DNA from: CADEFX01 sp050260355
Lineage (GTDB): Bacteria; Pseudomonadota; Alphaproteobacteria; Rhizobiales; Hyphomicrobiaceae
DNA: 33,669 nt
Assembly: GCA_050260355.1 (NCBI GenBank)
Contig: JBLNBZ010000118.1
Span: 1-33,669, forward strand
Direction: 5' to 3'
The number at the start of each line of letters is the position of its first letter. Positions within the stretch are counted from its first letter, which is position 1. Positions 23,619 through 33,378 of this stretch are shown here, piece by piece. Under the pieces are notes generated by a model. It saw only the letters and a list, made by a program, of their open reading frames with translations. It was not told the DNA's origin and made no database searches. The position numbers and the translations under genes are program-made.

Positions 23619-24284
23619 TTACACTGGCAAGCCCGAGGAGGCGGATCGGACCACACGATAGTAGGCCCACAGCAGACGAGCCGCGACGCCGCGCCATGGA
23701 CGCCATCGTTCAGCCAAGTCCGCCAGCGCCGCCGCGTTCGGCCGTTCGTCGAGATCGAAAGCGCGCTGGGCGGCGACCTGCAGGGCGAGATCGCCCGCGG
23801 CGAAGCCGTCCGCGCGGCCGAGGCAGAACAGAATGAAGATGTCCGCAGTCCATGGTCCCACCCCGCTGATCGCCGTCAGCGTGGCGTGGATGTCCTCGTC
23901 GGTCTTGGCGTCGAAGCCGGTGAGATCGAGGCCCTCTGCGACGGCCTCGCAGACGGCGCGCAGGGTGCGGATCTTGGGGCGCGACAAGCCGACGGCCCTG
24001 AGCTCGTCATCGCTGAGGGCGAGCACGGAGGTCGCGGCAAACGGCCTCGCCACCGTTTCGAATCTTGCCCAGATGGCTTCGGCGCTGGCGACCGAGAGCT
24101 GCTGGCCGACGATGATCCGCGCCAACCCCTCCAATCCGGCTTCCCGCCGGCGCAGCGGAGGCATGCCCGTCAGATCGTGCACGCGCCGTATGATCGCGCA
24201 CTTGCGGCGCAGCGCCTTGATACCATCGCGAATGTCGGCCTCTGTCTCGATGCAGCGGCCGTTGAGCAGTGGCGCCCGAACCAT
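23619..24284 (-). CDS. DNA-3-methyladenine glycosylase II-type (HhH-GPD) enzyme
   Basis: The enzyme cuts alkylated bases such as 3-methyladenine from DNA as the first step of base-excision repair. The 221-aa product shows the AlkA-type N-terminal region (LEGLARIIVGQQLSVASAEA), a helix-hairpin-helix (LTAISGVGPWTADIFIL, about 136-152), and the catalytic Asp165 in FAAGDLAL. No iron-sulfur cluster motif is seen, as expected for AlkA. It lacks the extra N-terminal domain of E. coli AlkA and so belongs to the short form. The ATG at 24284 is divergent from gluQ, 161 bases away. Confidence 0.9.
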   Translation of the reverse strand: MVRAPLLNGRCIETEADIRDGIKALRRKCAIIRRVHDLTGMPPLRRREAGLEGLARIIVGQQLSVASAEAIWARFETVARPFAATSVLALSDDELRAVGLSRPKIRTLRAVCEAVAEGLDLTGFDAKTDEDIHATLTAISGVGPWTADIFILFCLGRADGFAAGDLALQVAAQRAFDLDERPNAAALADLAERWRPWRGVAARLLWAYYRVVRSASSGLPV

Positions 24285-24445
24285 CGATCAAACCTTAAAG
24301 GAGCTTGCCGGCTGAGGTTTCCGGCGGCCGACTGCATGTGCCCCGTCGACCGCGGCATGGAATTCACCGGCTCAGTATACTATCGCCAAGACGCGCCAAA
24401 ACAGCATTGCCGGCTTCAGATTATCGCGATCACGACCGATCCAAA

Positions 24446-25348
24446 ATGCAACTGCCGCAAACCTCAGCGACGGACCGCAGACAGCCGGTTCTGCGCTTTG
24501 CCCCTTCGCCGAATGGCGAGCTGCACCTCGGGCATGCGCTTTCGGCCCTTGTCGGGTTCGCGATGGCGAGGCGGCTCGGCGGCCGTTTCCTGCTGCGCAT
24601 CGAGGATATCGATCCGGCGCGCTCGCGCGAGGAGTTCATCGCGTCAATCCTCGACGACCTGCACTGGCTCGGTGTCACCTGGGAAGAGCCGGTCTTGCGT
24701 CAGTCGCAGCATATGGCCGACTACGTGGCGGCGGCCACCCGATTGCAGGCGCTCGGCGTGCTTTACCCGTGCTTTGCGACGCGTGCGGAGATCCAGGACG
24801 CGGCAAGGGCGGCGGGCGCCGGATCCGATCCCGAGGGCACGCCGCTTTATCCCGGCCTGCACAAGGGGCTCAGTCCCGACGAGATCGGCCGGCGGATTGA
24901 GCGCGGCGAGCCGTTCGCCATGCGCCTCGACATGGCTCGGGCAATGGCGCTGGCGCACGAGAGGCTCGGAGGACGGCCACTCACCTTCACCGAGCTCGAC
25001 GAGAACCTGGTGCCGCGAACTATCGCCGCGGATCCGGCGCGCTGGGGCGATGTGATCATTCAGAGAAAGGATGTTCCGACGAGCTACCATCTCGCGGTTG
25101 TCGTCGATGACGCCCGCCAGAACGTTTCCCATGTGACGCGCGGCAGCGATCTGTTTGCGGCCACCGATCTGCATCGGCTGCTGCAAGTGCTGCTCAGCCT
25201 GCCGGAGCCGATGTATCACCACCATCGCCTCATTGTGGACACGTCGGGGCGTAAGCTTGCCAAAAGCGCCCGCGACACCAGCCTCAGAGAGCTGCGCCGC
25301 AATGGGGCAACGCCCGCCGACGTGCGTCGGCTGATCGGCATTGAATAA
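24446..25348 (+). CDS. gluQ: glutamyl-Q tRNA(Asp) synthetase
   Basis: GluQ (YadB) attaches glutamate to queuosine at position 34 of tRNA-Asp. It is a truncated GluRS with no anticodon-binding domain, and the 300-aa length fits. The catalytic core shows RFAPSPNGELHLGHALSA with the HIGH-type motif H-L-G-H (27-30), RIEDIDPARS, and KLAKS (about 270) in place of KMSKS. The ATG at 24446 is chosen since the upstream part of the frame is not conserved-looking. It is divergent from the DNA glycosylase gene. A small hairpin (GGTTGG/CCAACC, 25354-25369) follows the stop, without a T-run. Confidence 0.93.
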   Translation: MQLPQTSATDRRQPVLRFAPSPNGELHLGHALSALVGFAMARRLGGRFLLRIEDIDPARSREEFIASILDDLHWLGVTWEEPVLRQSQHMADYVAAATRLQALGVLYPCFATRAEIQDAARAAGAGSDPEGTPLYPGLHKGLSPDEIGRRIERGEPFAMRLDMARAMALAHERLGGRPLTFTELDENLVPRTIAADPARWGDVIIQRKDVPTSYHLAVVVDDARQNVSHVTRGSDLFAATDLHRLLQVLLSLPEPMYHHHRLIVDTSGRKLAKSARDTSLRELRRNGATPADVRRLIGIE

Positions 25349-25383
25349 GCCGCGGTTGGACAGCCAACCAGTTAATGCGGGCT

Positions 25384-25395
25384 TTAATCGATTAA
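25384..25395. promoter_or_regulatory. AT-rich palindrome upstream of the 25526 gene
   Basis: TTAATCGATTAA is a perfect 12-bp palindrome in an unusually AT-rich stretch (25372-25435) that probably holds the promoter of the gene at 25526. A TTAA at 25372 lies 8 bases from the next TTAA, one too many for the CtrA consensus. Confidence 0.3.
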
Positions 25396-25525
25396 TAACA
25401 TATAGCCATTCTTATAAATAAAGATTGCCGAGTGACGTAGGCTCGCAACGAATACGGTTGCGGCTTTCCTTGCAAATACGAGCGAATAAGCTCAAGATGA
25501 GAACTAAAATCAACTCGAGCCAGCA

Positions 25526-25966
25526 ATGCCATATACAATCAAGAAAATCTTGCTTCCGCTTTCGGACATGAGCTGGCACTCGATTGCGATCGCACCCGGC
25601 CAGATTTGGGCATCCCTCGCGTCCCTGATTTTGATTCCGAGCCGAATCTCGGCACCCGCGCCGCATGTGCATCTTTATCGCGACGGCTCATTGCCGGTTG
25701 CGCGAATTGATGCCGAGCAGCGCTGCGCGGCGCCAATGCAGCCATCGGCGCAGTGGCGGCGCATTGCAGATGTCGTCGAGCACAGCATCGAAGTGAACCG
25801 CCTCGTCAGCCGTCGCCAGGCGGAGGCGTTGACGCAGCTCGATGCCGCGGAGTTCGCCCTGTCAAAGCTCGTGGACGAGCTGTCGGCCGTCATGCCGTTG
25901 CTTCGTCGCAGCGAGAGGGGCGGGTCGCGCGCAATGGATCGCTTCCGTCCCGCGCTCGCTGCCTGA
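25526..25966 (+). CDS. hypothetical protein
   Basis: The 146-aa product begins MPYTIKKILLPLSDMSWHSI, with a weakly hydrophobic segment (IWASLASLILIPS), and has a helical C-terminal half (WRRIADVVEHSIEVNRLVSR, AEFALSKLVDELSAVMPLL). No known domain. The start is uncertain: the ATG at 25526 has no good ribosome site, and an ATG at 25736 would keep only the helical part (76 aa). It runs convergently to the AEC transporter, with 20 bases between the stops. Confidence 0.5.
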   Translation: MPYTIKKILLPLSDMSWHSIAIAPGQIWASLASLILIPSRISAPAPHVHLYRDGSLPVARIDAEQRCAAPMQPSAQWRRIADVVEHSIEVNRLVSRRQAEALTQLDAAEFALSKLVDELSAVMPLLRRSERGGSRAMDRFRPALAA

Positions 25967-25986
25967 TCTTGGTCAAACCTCTTGTC

Positions 25987-26946
25987 TCAAGCCTGGGCGC
26001 CCAGTCCGAGCGCGCGGACGAGGGCGAGCACGATCGTCACGCTGATCACGGCGATCGCGGTGCTGACGGCAACGGCGGCGGACACTGATCCAACCGCGCG
26101 GTCGTATCGGCTCGCAAACAGGAACGCATTGGCGCCAACGGGCATCGAGGTGAAGACGAACAGCGTCGCTGCCCACAACGGCGGCAGCTCGAAGACGTAC
26201 AGCCCGAGCATCAGCGCAAGTGCCGGATAGACCGCCAGCTTGAGCCCGCACACCAGCGACATCGTCGCCACCTCGCCCTTGAGACCGTACGACGCGAGCG
26301 ACATGCCGAGCGCGAACAACGACACCGGCACGGCGGATTGTGCCAGGAGGGCTATGAGGCGGTCCGGGAGCGCCGGCATGGAGATGCCGCTGACCGACCA
26401 GGCAAGGCCGAGCAGGACCGATGCCACGATCGGATTGCGCGCCACGTCATACAGGATCGCGCCCAAGGCCGAGAGCGAGATCGATCGCACGCCGCGGCTG
26501 GCCGTCTCGATGTGCAGCGTTGCAAGGATCCACAGATACGCGGTCTCGACCGTGACAAGGAAGGCGATGGGTGTGGCCGCGGCGTCTCCAAGTGCGCTCA
26601 GAATCAGGGGGATGCCCAGCATCACGCCGTTGCCGAAGCAGGTCGCCATGGCGATCGACGCTCCGTCCGCGGCCGGCCGGCGCAGCACGAGCCACGTCGC
26701 CAGCGTCGCAACGATCCACATGGTGGTGATGCCGGTGAAGTAGGCGCCCATCAGGGGCAGCGGCGACGTGGCGGACAGGTCCGCCGCGGACATGGCGCGA
26801 AACAGCAGGGCCGGCAGGGCGATCTTGTAGCCGAACTCGGAAAGCACGCGCGCCGCATTGATGTCGAGCCAGCGCAGGCGCGCCGTGAGGAGACCGAGGC
26901 CGATCAGTCCGAAGACCGGCAAAACCAGCGACAAGACAGAGAGCAT
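25987..26946 (-). CDS. AEC-family transporter (auxin efflux carrier / MdcF-like)
   Basis: The 319-aa protein has about ten membrane segments and the features of the AEC family. They include the N-terminal LPVFGLIGLGLLTARLRWLD, the early Asn/Pro-containing IALPALLFRAMS, the mid FGNGVMLGIPLI (the conserved Gly-Asn in helix four), and the late FTSMPVGANAFLFASRY. Bacterial members move malonate or other small organic acids; the substrate here is unknown. The start is ATG at 26946. It lies 97 bases downstream of the amidase gene on the same strand, so a shared transcript with the amidase and ecm is possible. Confidence 0.9.
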   Translation of the reverse strand: MLSVLSLVLPVFGLIGLGLLTARLRWLDINAARVLSEFGYKIALPALLFRAMSAADLSATSPLPLMGAYFTGITTMWIVATLATWLVLRRPAADGASIAMATCFGNGVMLGIPLILSALGDAAATPIAFLVTVETAYLWILATLHIETASRGVRSISLSALGAILYDVARNPIVASVLLGLAWSVSGISMPALPDRLIALLAQSAVPVSLFALGMSLASYGLKGEVATMSLVCGLKLAVYPALALMLGLYVFELPPLWAATLFVFTSMPVGANAFLFASRYDRAVGSVSAAVAVSTAIAVISVTIVLALVRALGLGAQA

Positions 26947-27043
26947 CGAGAACCGCCCGAGTGGTGGGAGCCCACTTATGCGGTCTCGATTGCAAAATTG
27001 GAAGCGGTCAGAGCCGCCGCGCCTTCGCCTCGACGCTCAATGC

Positions 27044-28492
27044 TCAGAGCTTCGACACGTGCAATGGCGGCACGCGGGAGGCCCAAGGCATCGCCTCCTC
27101 GAGCGCCGTCGCGAGCTGCAGCAGAAGATGCTCCTCGGCCGGGCGTGCAGCGAGCTGCACCCCGATCGGCACGCCGCTCGAATGCATCGCCAGCGGCAAG
27201 GACATGGCCGGGGTGCCCATGATGTTGTGCGGCACGGTGAATTGGCAGGGGATGGCGAAAAGGTGGTCGACGATATTGGAGGCGTCAACGCCCTTCTTGC
27301 TCAGATTGTAGTTGCCCCAGGGCTCGGCCACGCGCGACGTCGTCGGCGATAGCATGATGTCGTAGCGCGCGTAGATCCGGGCCATCTTGCGCCTTGCCAC
27401 GTTGGCGGCCGAAAGCGCCGCCATGAACTGCGCGGGGGTGATGGTCTTCGCCCATTCGTAGATCGACAGGATGACGGGCTCCAGCGTGTCCGGGCCGATC
27501 GTCTGCCCCGTCCGCTTGGCATAGCCTTCGAGCCGAGCATCGAAGGCAAAGAAGAACAAGTGGTTGACCGCGCGCAAGGTGTCGATGCCGCCGATGTCGG
27601 CCGTGGCCGGCTCAACGGTGTGGCCCATTTCGGCCAGGACTTTTCCGGTCGCCTCCACCGCCTTGGCGACCTCCGGATCGATCTTGACGCCGAACAGCTC
27701 CGACAGGACGAGGCCGATCCTCAGCTTGTCCGGCTTCTTGCGCGCCAGCGTCGCGTACGGCTCGGCCGGCTTGGGAATGACGAACGGATCGCCGATCTGC
27801 GGATGCGAGACGCAGTCCAGCATTGCCGCTGCGTCGCGCACCGTTTTGGCTTGGATGAAGTTCATCGAATAGCCGAAGCCGCCTTCGTCGACGACCGGCC
27901 CGATCGACACGCGCCCGCGCGAGGGCTTCAGGCCGACGCCGCCGCACCAGCTCGCCGGGATGCGGATCGAGCCGCCGATGTCGGAGCCGTGCGCGATCGG
28001 CACCATGCCGGACGTGACCGCGGCCTGGCCGCCGCCGGTCGAGCCGCCGGCCGAATAGCCCTGCTTCCACGGGTTGGAGGTGTTGCCGAACATCACGCTC
28101 TCGGTGGTCGCCGACATCGAGTATTCGGGCGCCGCCGAGCGGCCGAGGATGTTGACGCCGGAGGCCTCGAGCTGATCGACGAAGTAGGTGCCCGCCTCCA
28201 CCGTCATGCCACGGCACAGGCGCGAGCCGAACTCGATCTTGCGCCCCTTCTCGTGCCCGAACACGTCCTTGATCAGGAACGGCACGCCACGAAACGGGCC
28301 TGAGCCGAGGCTCTTCTCGTCCAGGTCCTCAATGCGATCGGGATAGGTCTCGACCACCGCGTTGAGTGTCGGGTTCGCCTTCGCGATCGCCTCCGCGGCC
28401 GTGCGCGCGAGCTCCTTGGGTGTGACCTGTTTCCTGGCGACGAGCTCGGCGAGACCCAGGGCGTCGTAGGCGGCGTACTCGGCAAGGTTCAT
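27044..28492 (-). CDS. amidase-signature-family amidase
   Basis: A 482-aa amidase with the Ser-cisSer-Lys triad: Lys75 in FLIKDVFG, cis-Ser151 in SAGGSTGGG, and nucleophile Ser175 in GSDIGGSIRIPA. No signal peptide, so it is cytosolic. There is no GatB or other partner close by, so it is a stand-alone amide hydrolase and not the GatA subunit; substrate unknown. The ATG at 28492 (MNLAEYAAYDALGLAELV) is at the expected place; the open frame upstream is low-complexity. It follows ecm on the same strand after 127 bases, a gap large enough for its own promoter. Confidence 0.92.
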   Translation of the reverse strand: MNLAEYAAYDALGLAELVARKQVTPKELARTAAEAIAKANPTLNAVVETYPDRIEDLDEKSLGSGPFRGVPFLIKDVFGHEKGRKIEFGSRLCRGMTVEAGTYFVDQLEASGVNILGRSAAPEYSMSATTESVMFGNTSNPWKQGYSAGGSTGGGQAAVTSGMVPIAHGSDIGGSIRIPASWCGGVGLKPSRGRVSIGPVVDEGGFGYSMNFIQAKTVRDAAAMLDCVSHPQIGDPFVIPKPAEPYATLARKKPDKLRIGLVLSELFGVKIDPEVAKAVEATGKVLAEMGHTVEPATADIGGIDTLRAVNHLFFFAFDARLEGYAKRTGQTIGPDTLEPVILSIYEWAKTITPAQFMAALSAANVARRKMARIYARYDIMLSPTTSRVAEPWGNYNLSKKGVDASNIVDHLFAIPCQFTVPHNIMGTPAMSLPLAMHSSGVPIGVQLAARPAEEHLLLQLATALEEAMPWASRVPPLHVSKL

Positions 28493-28619
28493 GACGCATG
28501 TTCTCCAGCGCAATTTTGCACAAGAGTGTGCGCCGGCGCGGCGCATGGCAACAGGGAATGCGCAAGTTGCGGCGCGGCTCGCTGTGCCGCGACGGCCGGC
28601 GACCGGGGGGCGCAAGGCG

Positions 28620-30584
28620 CTAGGCGCGGGAGCGCTTCTCAACGAGGGCGACGATGTCGCCCATGATCGCGTTCAGCTCAAAGTCCTTCGGCGTGTAGAC
28701 GGCGGCGACGCCGAGCTCCTTCAGGACCTTCGCATCATCGGGCGGGACAATGCCGCCGACCACGAGCGGGATATCGTCGAGCCCTTCCTGCCGCATCCGC
28801 TGCACCATCTCGCGCACCAGCGAGACGTGGCTTCCCGACAGGATCGAAACGCCGACCACGTGCGCGCTCTCATCCACCGCGGCACGCACGATCTGGGCGG
28901 GTGTCAGGCGAATGCCCTCGTAGACCACCTCCATGCCGCAGTCGCGGGCGCGCACCGCGATCTGCTCGGCGCCGTTGGAATGTCCATCGAGGCCTGGCTT
29001 GCCGACCAGCAGCTTGACGCGCCGGCCGAGCCGTTCCGAGACTGCGTCGACGCGCCGGCGCACCTCCTCCACGCCGTGGCTCACGGCAGCCGGCGCGCCG
29101 CCCACGCCTGTCGGAGCGCGATACTCGCCGAAGACGGAGCGCAGGCACGCGCCCCATTCGCCGGTGGTGACGCCTGCTTTCGCGCAGGCGATCGAGGGCT
29201 GCATGACATTGCGCCCCTCGATCGCTGCTCGCGCCAGCTCGTCCAACGCCCGGTTGACGGCCGTCGCATCGCGATTGGATCGCCAGGCTTGCAGCCGGGC
29301 GATCTGCTCCGCCTCGACGCTCTCATCGACGGTCTGGATGGCGCCGCCGTCCGCAGACAGCGGTGACGGCTCCGTCTCGATCCAGCGGTTGACGCCGACG
29401 ACCACCTGCTCGCCGCTCTCGATCCGCCTGACGCGCTCGGCGTTGCTCTCGACCAGCCGCTGCTTCATGTAGTCGATGGCGGCAACCGCGCCGCCCATCT
29501 CCTCGATGCGGGCGAGCTCGGCTTTGGCCTGAGCCTTGAGCTCATCGACCTTGCGGGCGATCTCCTTCGACCCCTCGAAGATGTCGCCGTACTCGAGCAG
29601 GTCGGTCTCGTAGGCGAGGATCTGCTGCATCCTGAGCGACCACTGCTGGTCCCACGGCCGCGGCAGTCCCATCGCCTCGTTCCAGGCCGGGAGCTGCACG
29701 GCGCGGGCGCGCGCGGCCTTCGACAGCGTCACGGCCAGCGTCTCGAGCAGGATGCGGTAGACGTTGTTCTCGGGCTGCTGCTCGGTGAGCCCCAGCGAGT
29801 TGACCTGCACGCCGTAGCGGAAGCGGCGCAGCTTGGGATCGGCAACGCCATAGCGCTCGAGGCACATCTCGTCCCAGAGCTCGACGAACGCGCGCATCTT
29901 GCAGATCTCGGTGATGAACCTGAGCCCCGCGTTGACGAAGAACGAGATGCGCCCGACGGTCTGCGGCAATTCTTCCGGGCCGACCTCGCCGGAGTTGCGC
30001 ACCGTGTCGAGCACGGCCTGGGCCGTGGCGAGCGCGAAGGCCAGCTCCTGCACCGGCGTGGCGCCCGCTTCCTGCAGGTGATAGGAGCAGATGTTGATCG
30101 GATTCCACTTCGGCACCTCGCGGCACGAGAACACGATCGTGTCCTTGATCAGCCGCAGCGATGCCGGCGGCGGGAAGACGTAGGTCCCCCGCGAGAGATA
30201 TTCCTTGATGATGTCGTTCTGGATCGTGCCGGTGAGCTTGTCTGGCGTCACGCCCTGCTCCTCGGCCACGGCCACGTAAAGGGCCAGCAGCCACGCGGCC
30301 GTGGCGTTGATCGTCATCGACGTGTTCATGCGATCGAGAGGGATGCCATCGAGCAGGACGCGCATGTCGCCGATGTGAGATACCGGCACGCCGACCTTGC
30401 CCACCTCGCCCCTGGCCAGCTCGTGGTCGGAGTCGTAGCCGGTCTGCGTCGGCAGATCGAAGGCGATGGAGAGCCCGGTCTGACCCTTGGCGAGGTTCTG
30501 CCGGTAGAGCGCATTGGACTTGGCAGCGGTCGAGTGGCCAGCGTAGGTGCGAAAGAGCCAGGGCTCATCGCGGCGTTGCGACAT
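28620..30584 (-). CDS. ecm: ethylmalonyl-CoA mutase (coenzyme B12-dependent)
   Basis: Ecm interconverts ethylmalonyl-CoA and methylsuccinyl-CoA by a B12 radical rearrangement in the ethylmalonyl-CoA pathway. The 654-aa product fits the length of Ecm, shorter than most methylmalonyl-CoA mutases. The N-terminal TIM barrel shows PWLFRTYAGHSTAAKSN, GLSIAFDLPTQTGYDSD and TIQNDIIKEYLSRGTY. The C-terminal B12 domain has the DxHxxG motif (Asp533, His535, Gly538) and ILSGSH. The start is ATG at 30584. It is divergent from ccr, and its product context (ccr, mcd close by) supports Ecm over methylmalonyl-CoA mutase. The upstream region carries PhaR-like sites. Confidence 0.95.
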   Translation of the reverse strand: MSQRRDEPWLFRTYAGHSTAAKSNALYRQNLAKGQTGLSIAFDLPTQTGYDSDHELARGEVGKVGVPVSHIGDMRVLLDGIPLDRMNTSMTINATAAWLLALYVAVAEEQGVTPDKLTGTIQNDIIKEYLSRGTYVFPPPASLRLIKDTIVFSCREVPKWNPINICSYHLQEAGATPVQELAFALATAQAVLDTVRNSGEVGPEELPQTVGRISFFVNAGLRFITEICKMRAFVELWDEMCLERYGVADPKLRRFRYGVQVNSLGLTEQQPENNVYRILLETLAVTLSKAARARAVQLPAWNEAMGLPRPWDQQWSLRMQQILAYETDLLEYGDIFEGSKEIARKVDELKAQAKAELARIEEMGGAVAAIDYMKQRLVESNAERVRRIESGEQVVVGVNRWIETEPSPLSADGGAIQTVDESVEAEQIARLQAWRSNRDATAVNRALDELARAAIEGRNVMQPSIACAKAGVTTGEWGACLRSVFGEYRAPTGVGGAPAAVSHGVEEVRRRVDAVSERLGRRVKLLVGKPGLDGHSNGAEQIAVRARDCGMEVVYEGIRLTPAQIVRAAVDESAHVVGVSILSGSHVSLVREMVQRMRQEGLDDIPLVVGGIVPPDDAKVLKELGVAAVYTPKDFELNAIMGDIVALVEKRSRA

Positions 30585-30643
30585 GGGCCAGCCTCATGGT
30601 GCCAAGGACGTTGCCTGCGCAGCGGGACGCGCCAATCGATTGT

Positions 30644-30652
30644 TGCGATGCA
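30644..30652. promoter_or_regulatory. PhaR-like site in ecm/ccr divergent promoter (first)
   Basis: TGCGATGCA matches the core TGCRNYGCA of the motif I recall for Bradyrhizobium PhaR (TGCRNYGCASMA); over 12 bases it matches 11. It lies 60 bases before the ecm start. The match is seen; binding is inferred. Confidence 0.35.
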
Positions 30653-30732
30653 CTATTGCACGGCGGCCGCACCCGGGCAATCCGGCCGGAGTTTGCATGA
30701 AACCGCGGGCAACCGGGCTGTTGAGGGCTTGA

Positions 30733-30741
30733 TGCAATGCA
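30733..30741. promoter_or_regulatory. PhaR-like site in ecm/ccr divergent promoter (second), shared with mcd
   Basis: Read on the minus strand this is ATTTTGCATTGCA, a 13-mer that is identical to one upstream of mcd (33316-33328). Its TGCATTGCATCA matches TGCRNYGCASMA at 11 of 12. It lies 149 bases upstream of ecm and 97 upstream of ccr, and overlaps the inverted repeat at 30739-30755. Confidence 0.5.
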
Positions 30742-30755
30742 AAATTTGATTTTGC
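30739..30755. promoter_or_regulatory. inverted repeat upstream of ccr
   Basis: GCAAAAT-TTG-ATTTTGC is a perfect 7-bp inverted repeat with a 3-base centre, 83 bases before the ccr ATG. It suits a dimeric regulator. In Methylobacterium a TetR-type regulator (CcrR) binds a palindrome upstream of ccr; whether this site is related is not known. Confidence 0.45.
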
Positions 30756-30837
30756 TCCGGAACCAAGATGCCGCACCCTTCATTCTGCGGCGCAATATGC
30801 GTCTTCCAGCGCATGAACCTGCAAGAAGGAGGGGACA

Positions 30838-32142
<1,305 letters not shown>

Positions 32143-32175
32143 GAGGCGGCTTGGGGTGCGCAGGAGATGAGATCT

Positions 32176-33033
32176 CTATGCGCCTCGCGCCCGCTTTGCC
32201 TCGGCCAGAGCGCGATTGAACTCGGCGCCGAGGATGATGATCATCGCCGTGACTTGGAAGAAGATCAGGGCGCTGAAGAGCTGGGTCAGGCCCGCGTAGA
32301 AGCGGGAATAGTCGCTGAAGCCCAGCCACGTCGAATAAAGCGAGGCCGCCAGCAGCCAAAGCGTGACGCTCAACAGAACGCCCGGCCACACGTCCCGAAC
32401 CCCGCGCTCACCAGCCGCCAGCCAGATGTGATAGGCGAAGAGCTGTGCGGTTGTGACCGCGAGCACGATCGCGTAGCGCACGCCGACCGAGAACAATCCG
32501 TGGTTCATCAGCCAGGACACCGCGGTCGACTGGGTCTTCGCGGCAAGAGCAGGGCCCACGATCACGCCCCAGGCCATCACCAGCATTCCAGCGGCTGTTG
32601 CGAACACGAACAGCGCGCTCTGCGCGATGCACAGGAAGTAGGATCGCTTCTCCTTGACCCGGTAGGCCACATTGAGCGCCGCGCGCAGGCTTTCGATCGC
32701 GGTCGTCGCGAAAAAGAGCGAGACGGCGGCACCGATCGTCAGCAGCCCGTACCGGCTTTGCCCCATCACCCGCTCCACCTCCGGCGCCAGCGCGACGGCG
32801 ACCGCATCGGGCACGGCGTTGAACAACTGCGTGATGGCGTAGGCGGCCAGATCGCGGCCGCCAATGGCGCCGGCCAGCGCGCCGAGGAAGATGCAGAAGG
32901 GGAAAAGCGAGAGGAGGAACGAGAACGCCATCGCGCCGGCCATCGAGAAGCCGCTGTCCTCGAACAGGGTCCACAGTGCCCGCCGCAGCACCTTGTGCTG
33001 GCCTTCTTCCGCCATCGCCTGACCCACTCCCAT
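32176..33033 (-). CDS. YihY/BrkB-family inner-membrane protein
   Basis: The 285-aa protein has about six hydrophobic segments and the YihY/virulence-factor BrkB pattern: an early SMAGAMAFSFLLSLFPFCIFLG, GLLTIGAAVSLFFATTAIES, LNVAYRVKEKRSYFL, WPGVLLSVTLWLLAASLYSTW, and a final helix with ALIFFQVTAMIIILGAEFNR. It is not RNase BN. Its role is not known; the family is broadly linked to membrane integrity. The ATG at 33033 is used (GTG at 33036 and ATG at 33015 are alternatives). It is convergent to ccr and divergent from mcd, so it interrupts the pathway cluster. Confidence 0.9.
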   Translation of the reverse strand: MGVGQAMAEEGQHKVLRRALWTLFEDSGFSMAGAMAFSFLLSLFPFCIFLGALAGAIGGRDLAAYAITQLFNAVPDAVAVALAPEVERVMGQSRYGLLTIGAAVSLFFATTAIESLRAALNVAYRVKEKRSYFLCIAQSALFVFATAAGMLVMAWGVIVGPALAAKTQSTAVSWLMNHGLFSVGVRYAIVLAVTTAQLFAYHIWLAAGERGVRDVWPGVLLSVTLWLLAASLYSTWLGFSDYSRFYAGLTQLFSALIFFQVTAMIIILGAEFNRALAEAKRARGA

Positions 33034-33378
33034 CACGGTCTGCTGCCATGTCCGCCGGACCGAGCAACGACGGCCCGCGCCGATAATGACCCTTAGTGGC
33101 TTCTATCGGGCGGCTCCAGAGGCGAGGTCTCCGCCAATGCTCGAACGCGTGGATTGCTTCGGCGTTGCCGAGGCGCAGCTTCGATCATCGCCAGCCGATC
33201 GAAGCCGGCCCCCTTCCTCAGTTCGGCGGGCCCGCTGCCGAGATGGCGAGGGCCGTGCGTGCGAATGCCAAAGGTTGTGGAACATGGAGGATTTGCGTCG
33301 CGTTGGACACAAGCTATTTTGCATTGCAGCAGGTCGTGCGGCGTCACTGGACATGCCACGGGGCAAAGGATCAATCGA
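33034..33378. other. divergent region between YihY gene and mcd
   Basis: No protein gene is supported in these 345 bases; the overlapping open frames are Arg/Ser-rich. The region must hold both promoters, and the part close to mcd contains the PhaR-like site at 33320-33331. Confidence 0.5.
33320..33331 (+). promoter_or_regulatory. PhaR-like site upstream of mcd (full consensus match)
   Basis: TGCATTGCAGCA matches TGCRNYGCASMA at all 12 positions. It is extended to the left by ATTT, giving the 13-mer identical to the ecm/ccr site (33316-33328). It lies 47 bases before the mcd ATG. The consensus is recalled from knowledge of Bradyrhizobium PhaR, not searched. Confidence 0.55.

Noticed and set aside
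25372..25387. CtrA box upstream of the 25526 gene
   Set aside because: The two TTAA half-sites are 8 bases apart and the second lacks a following C.
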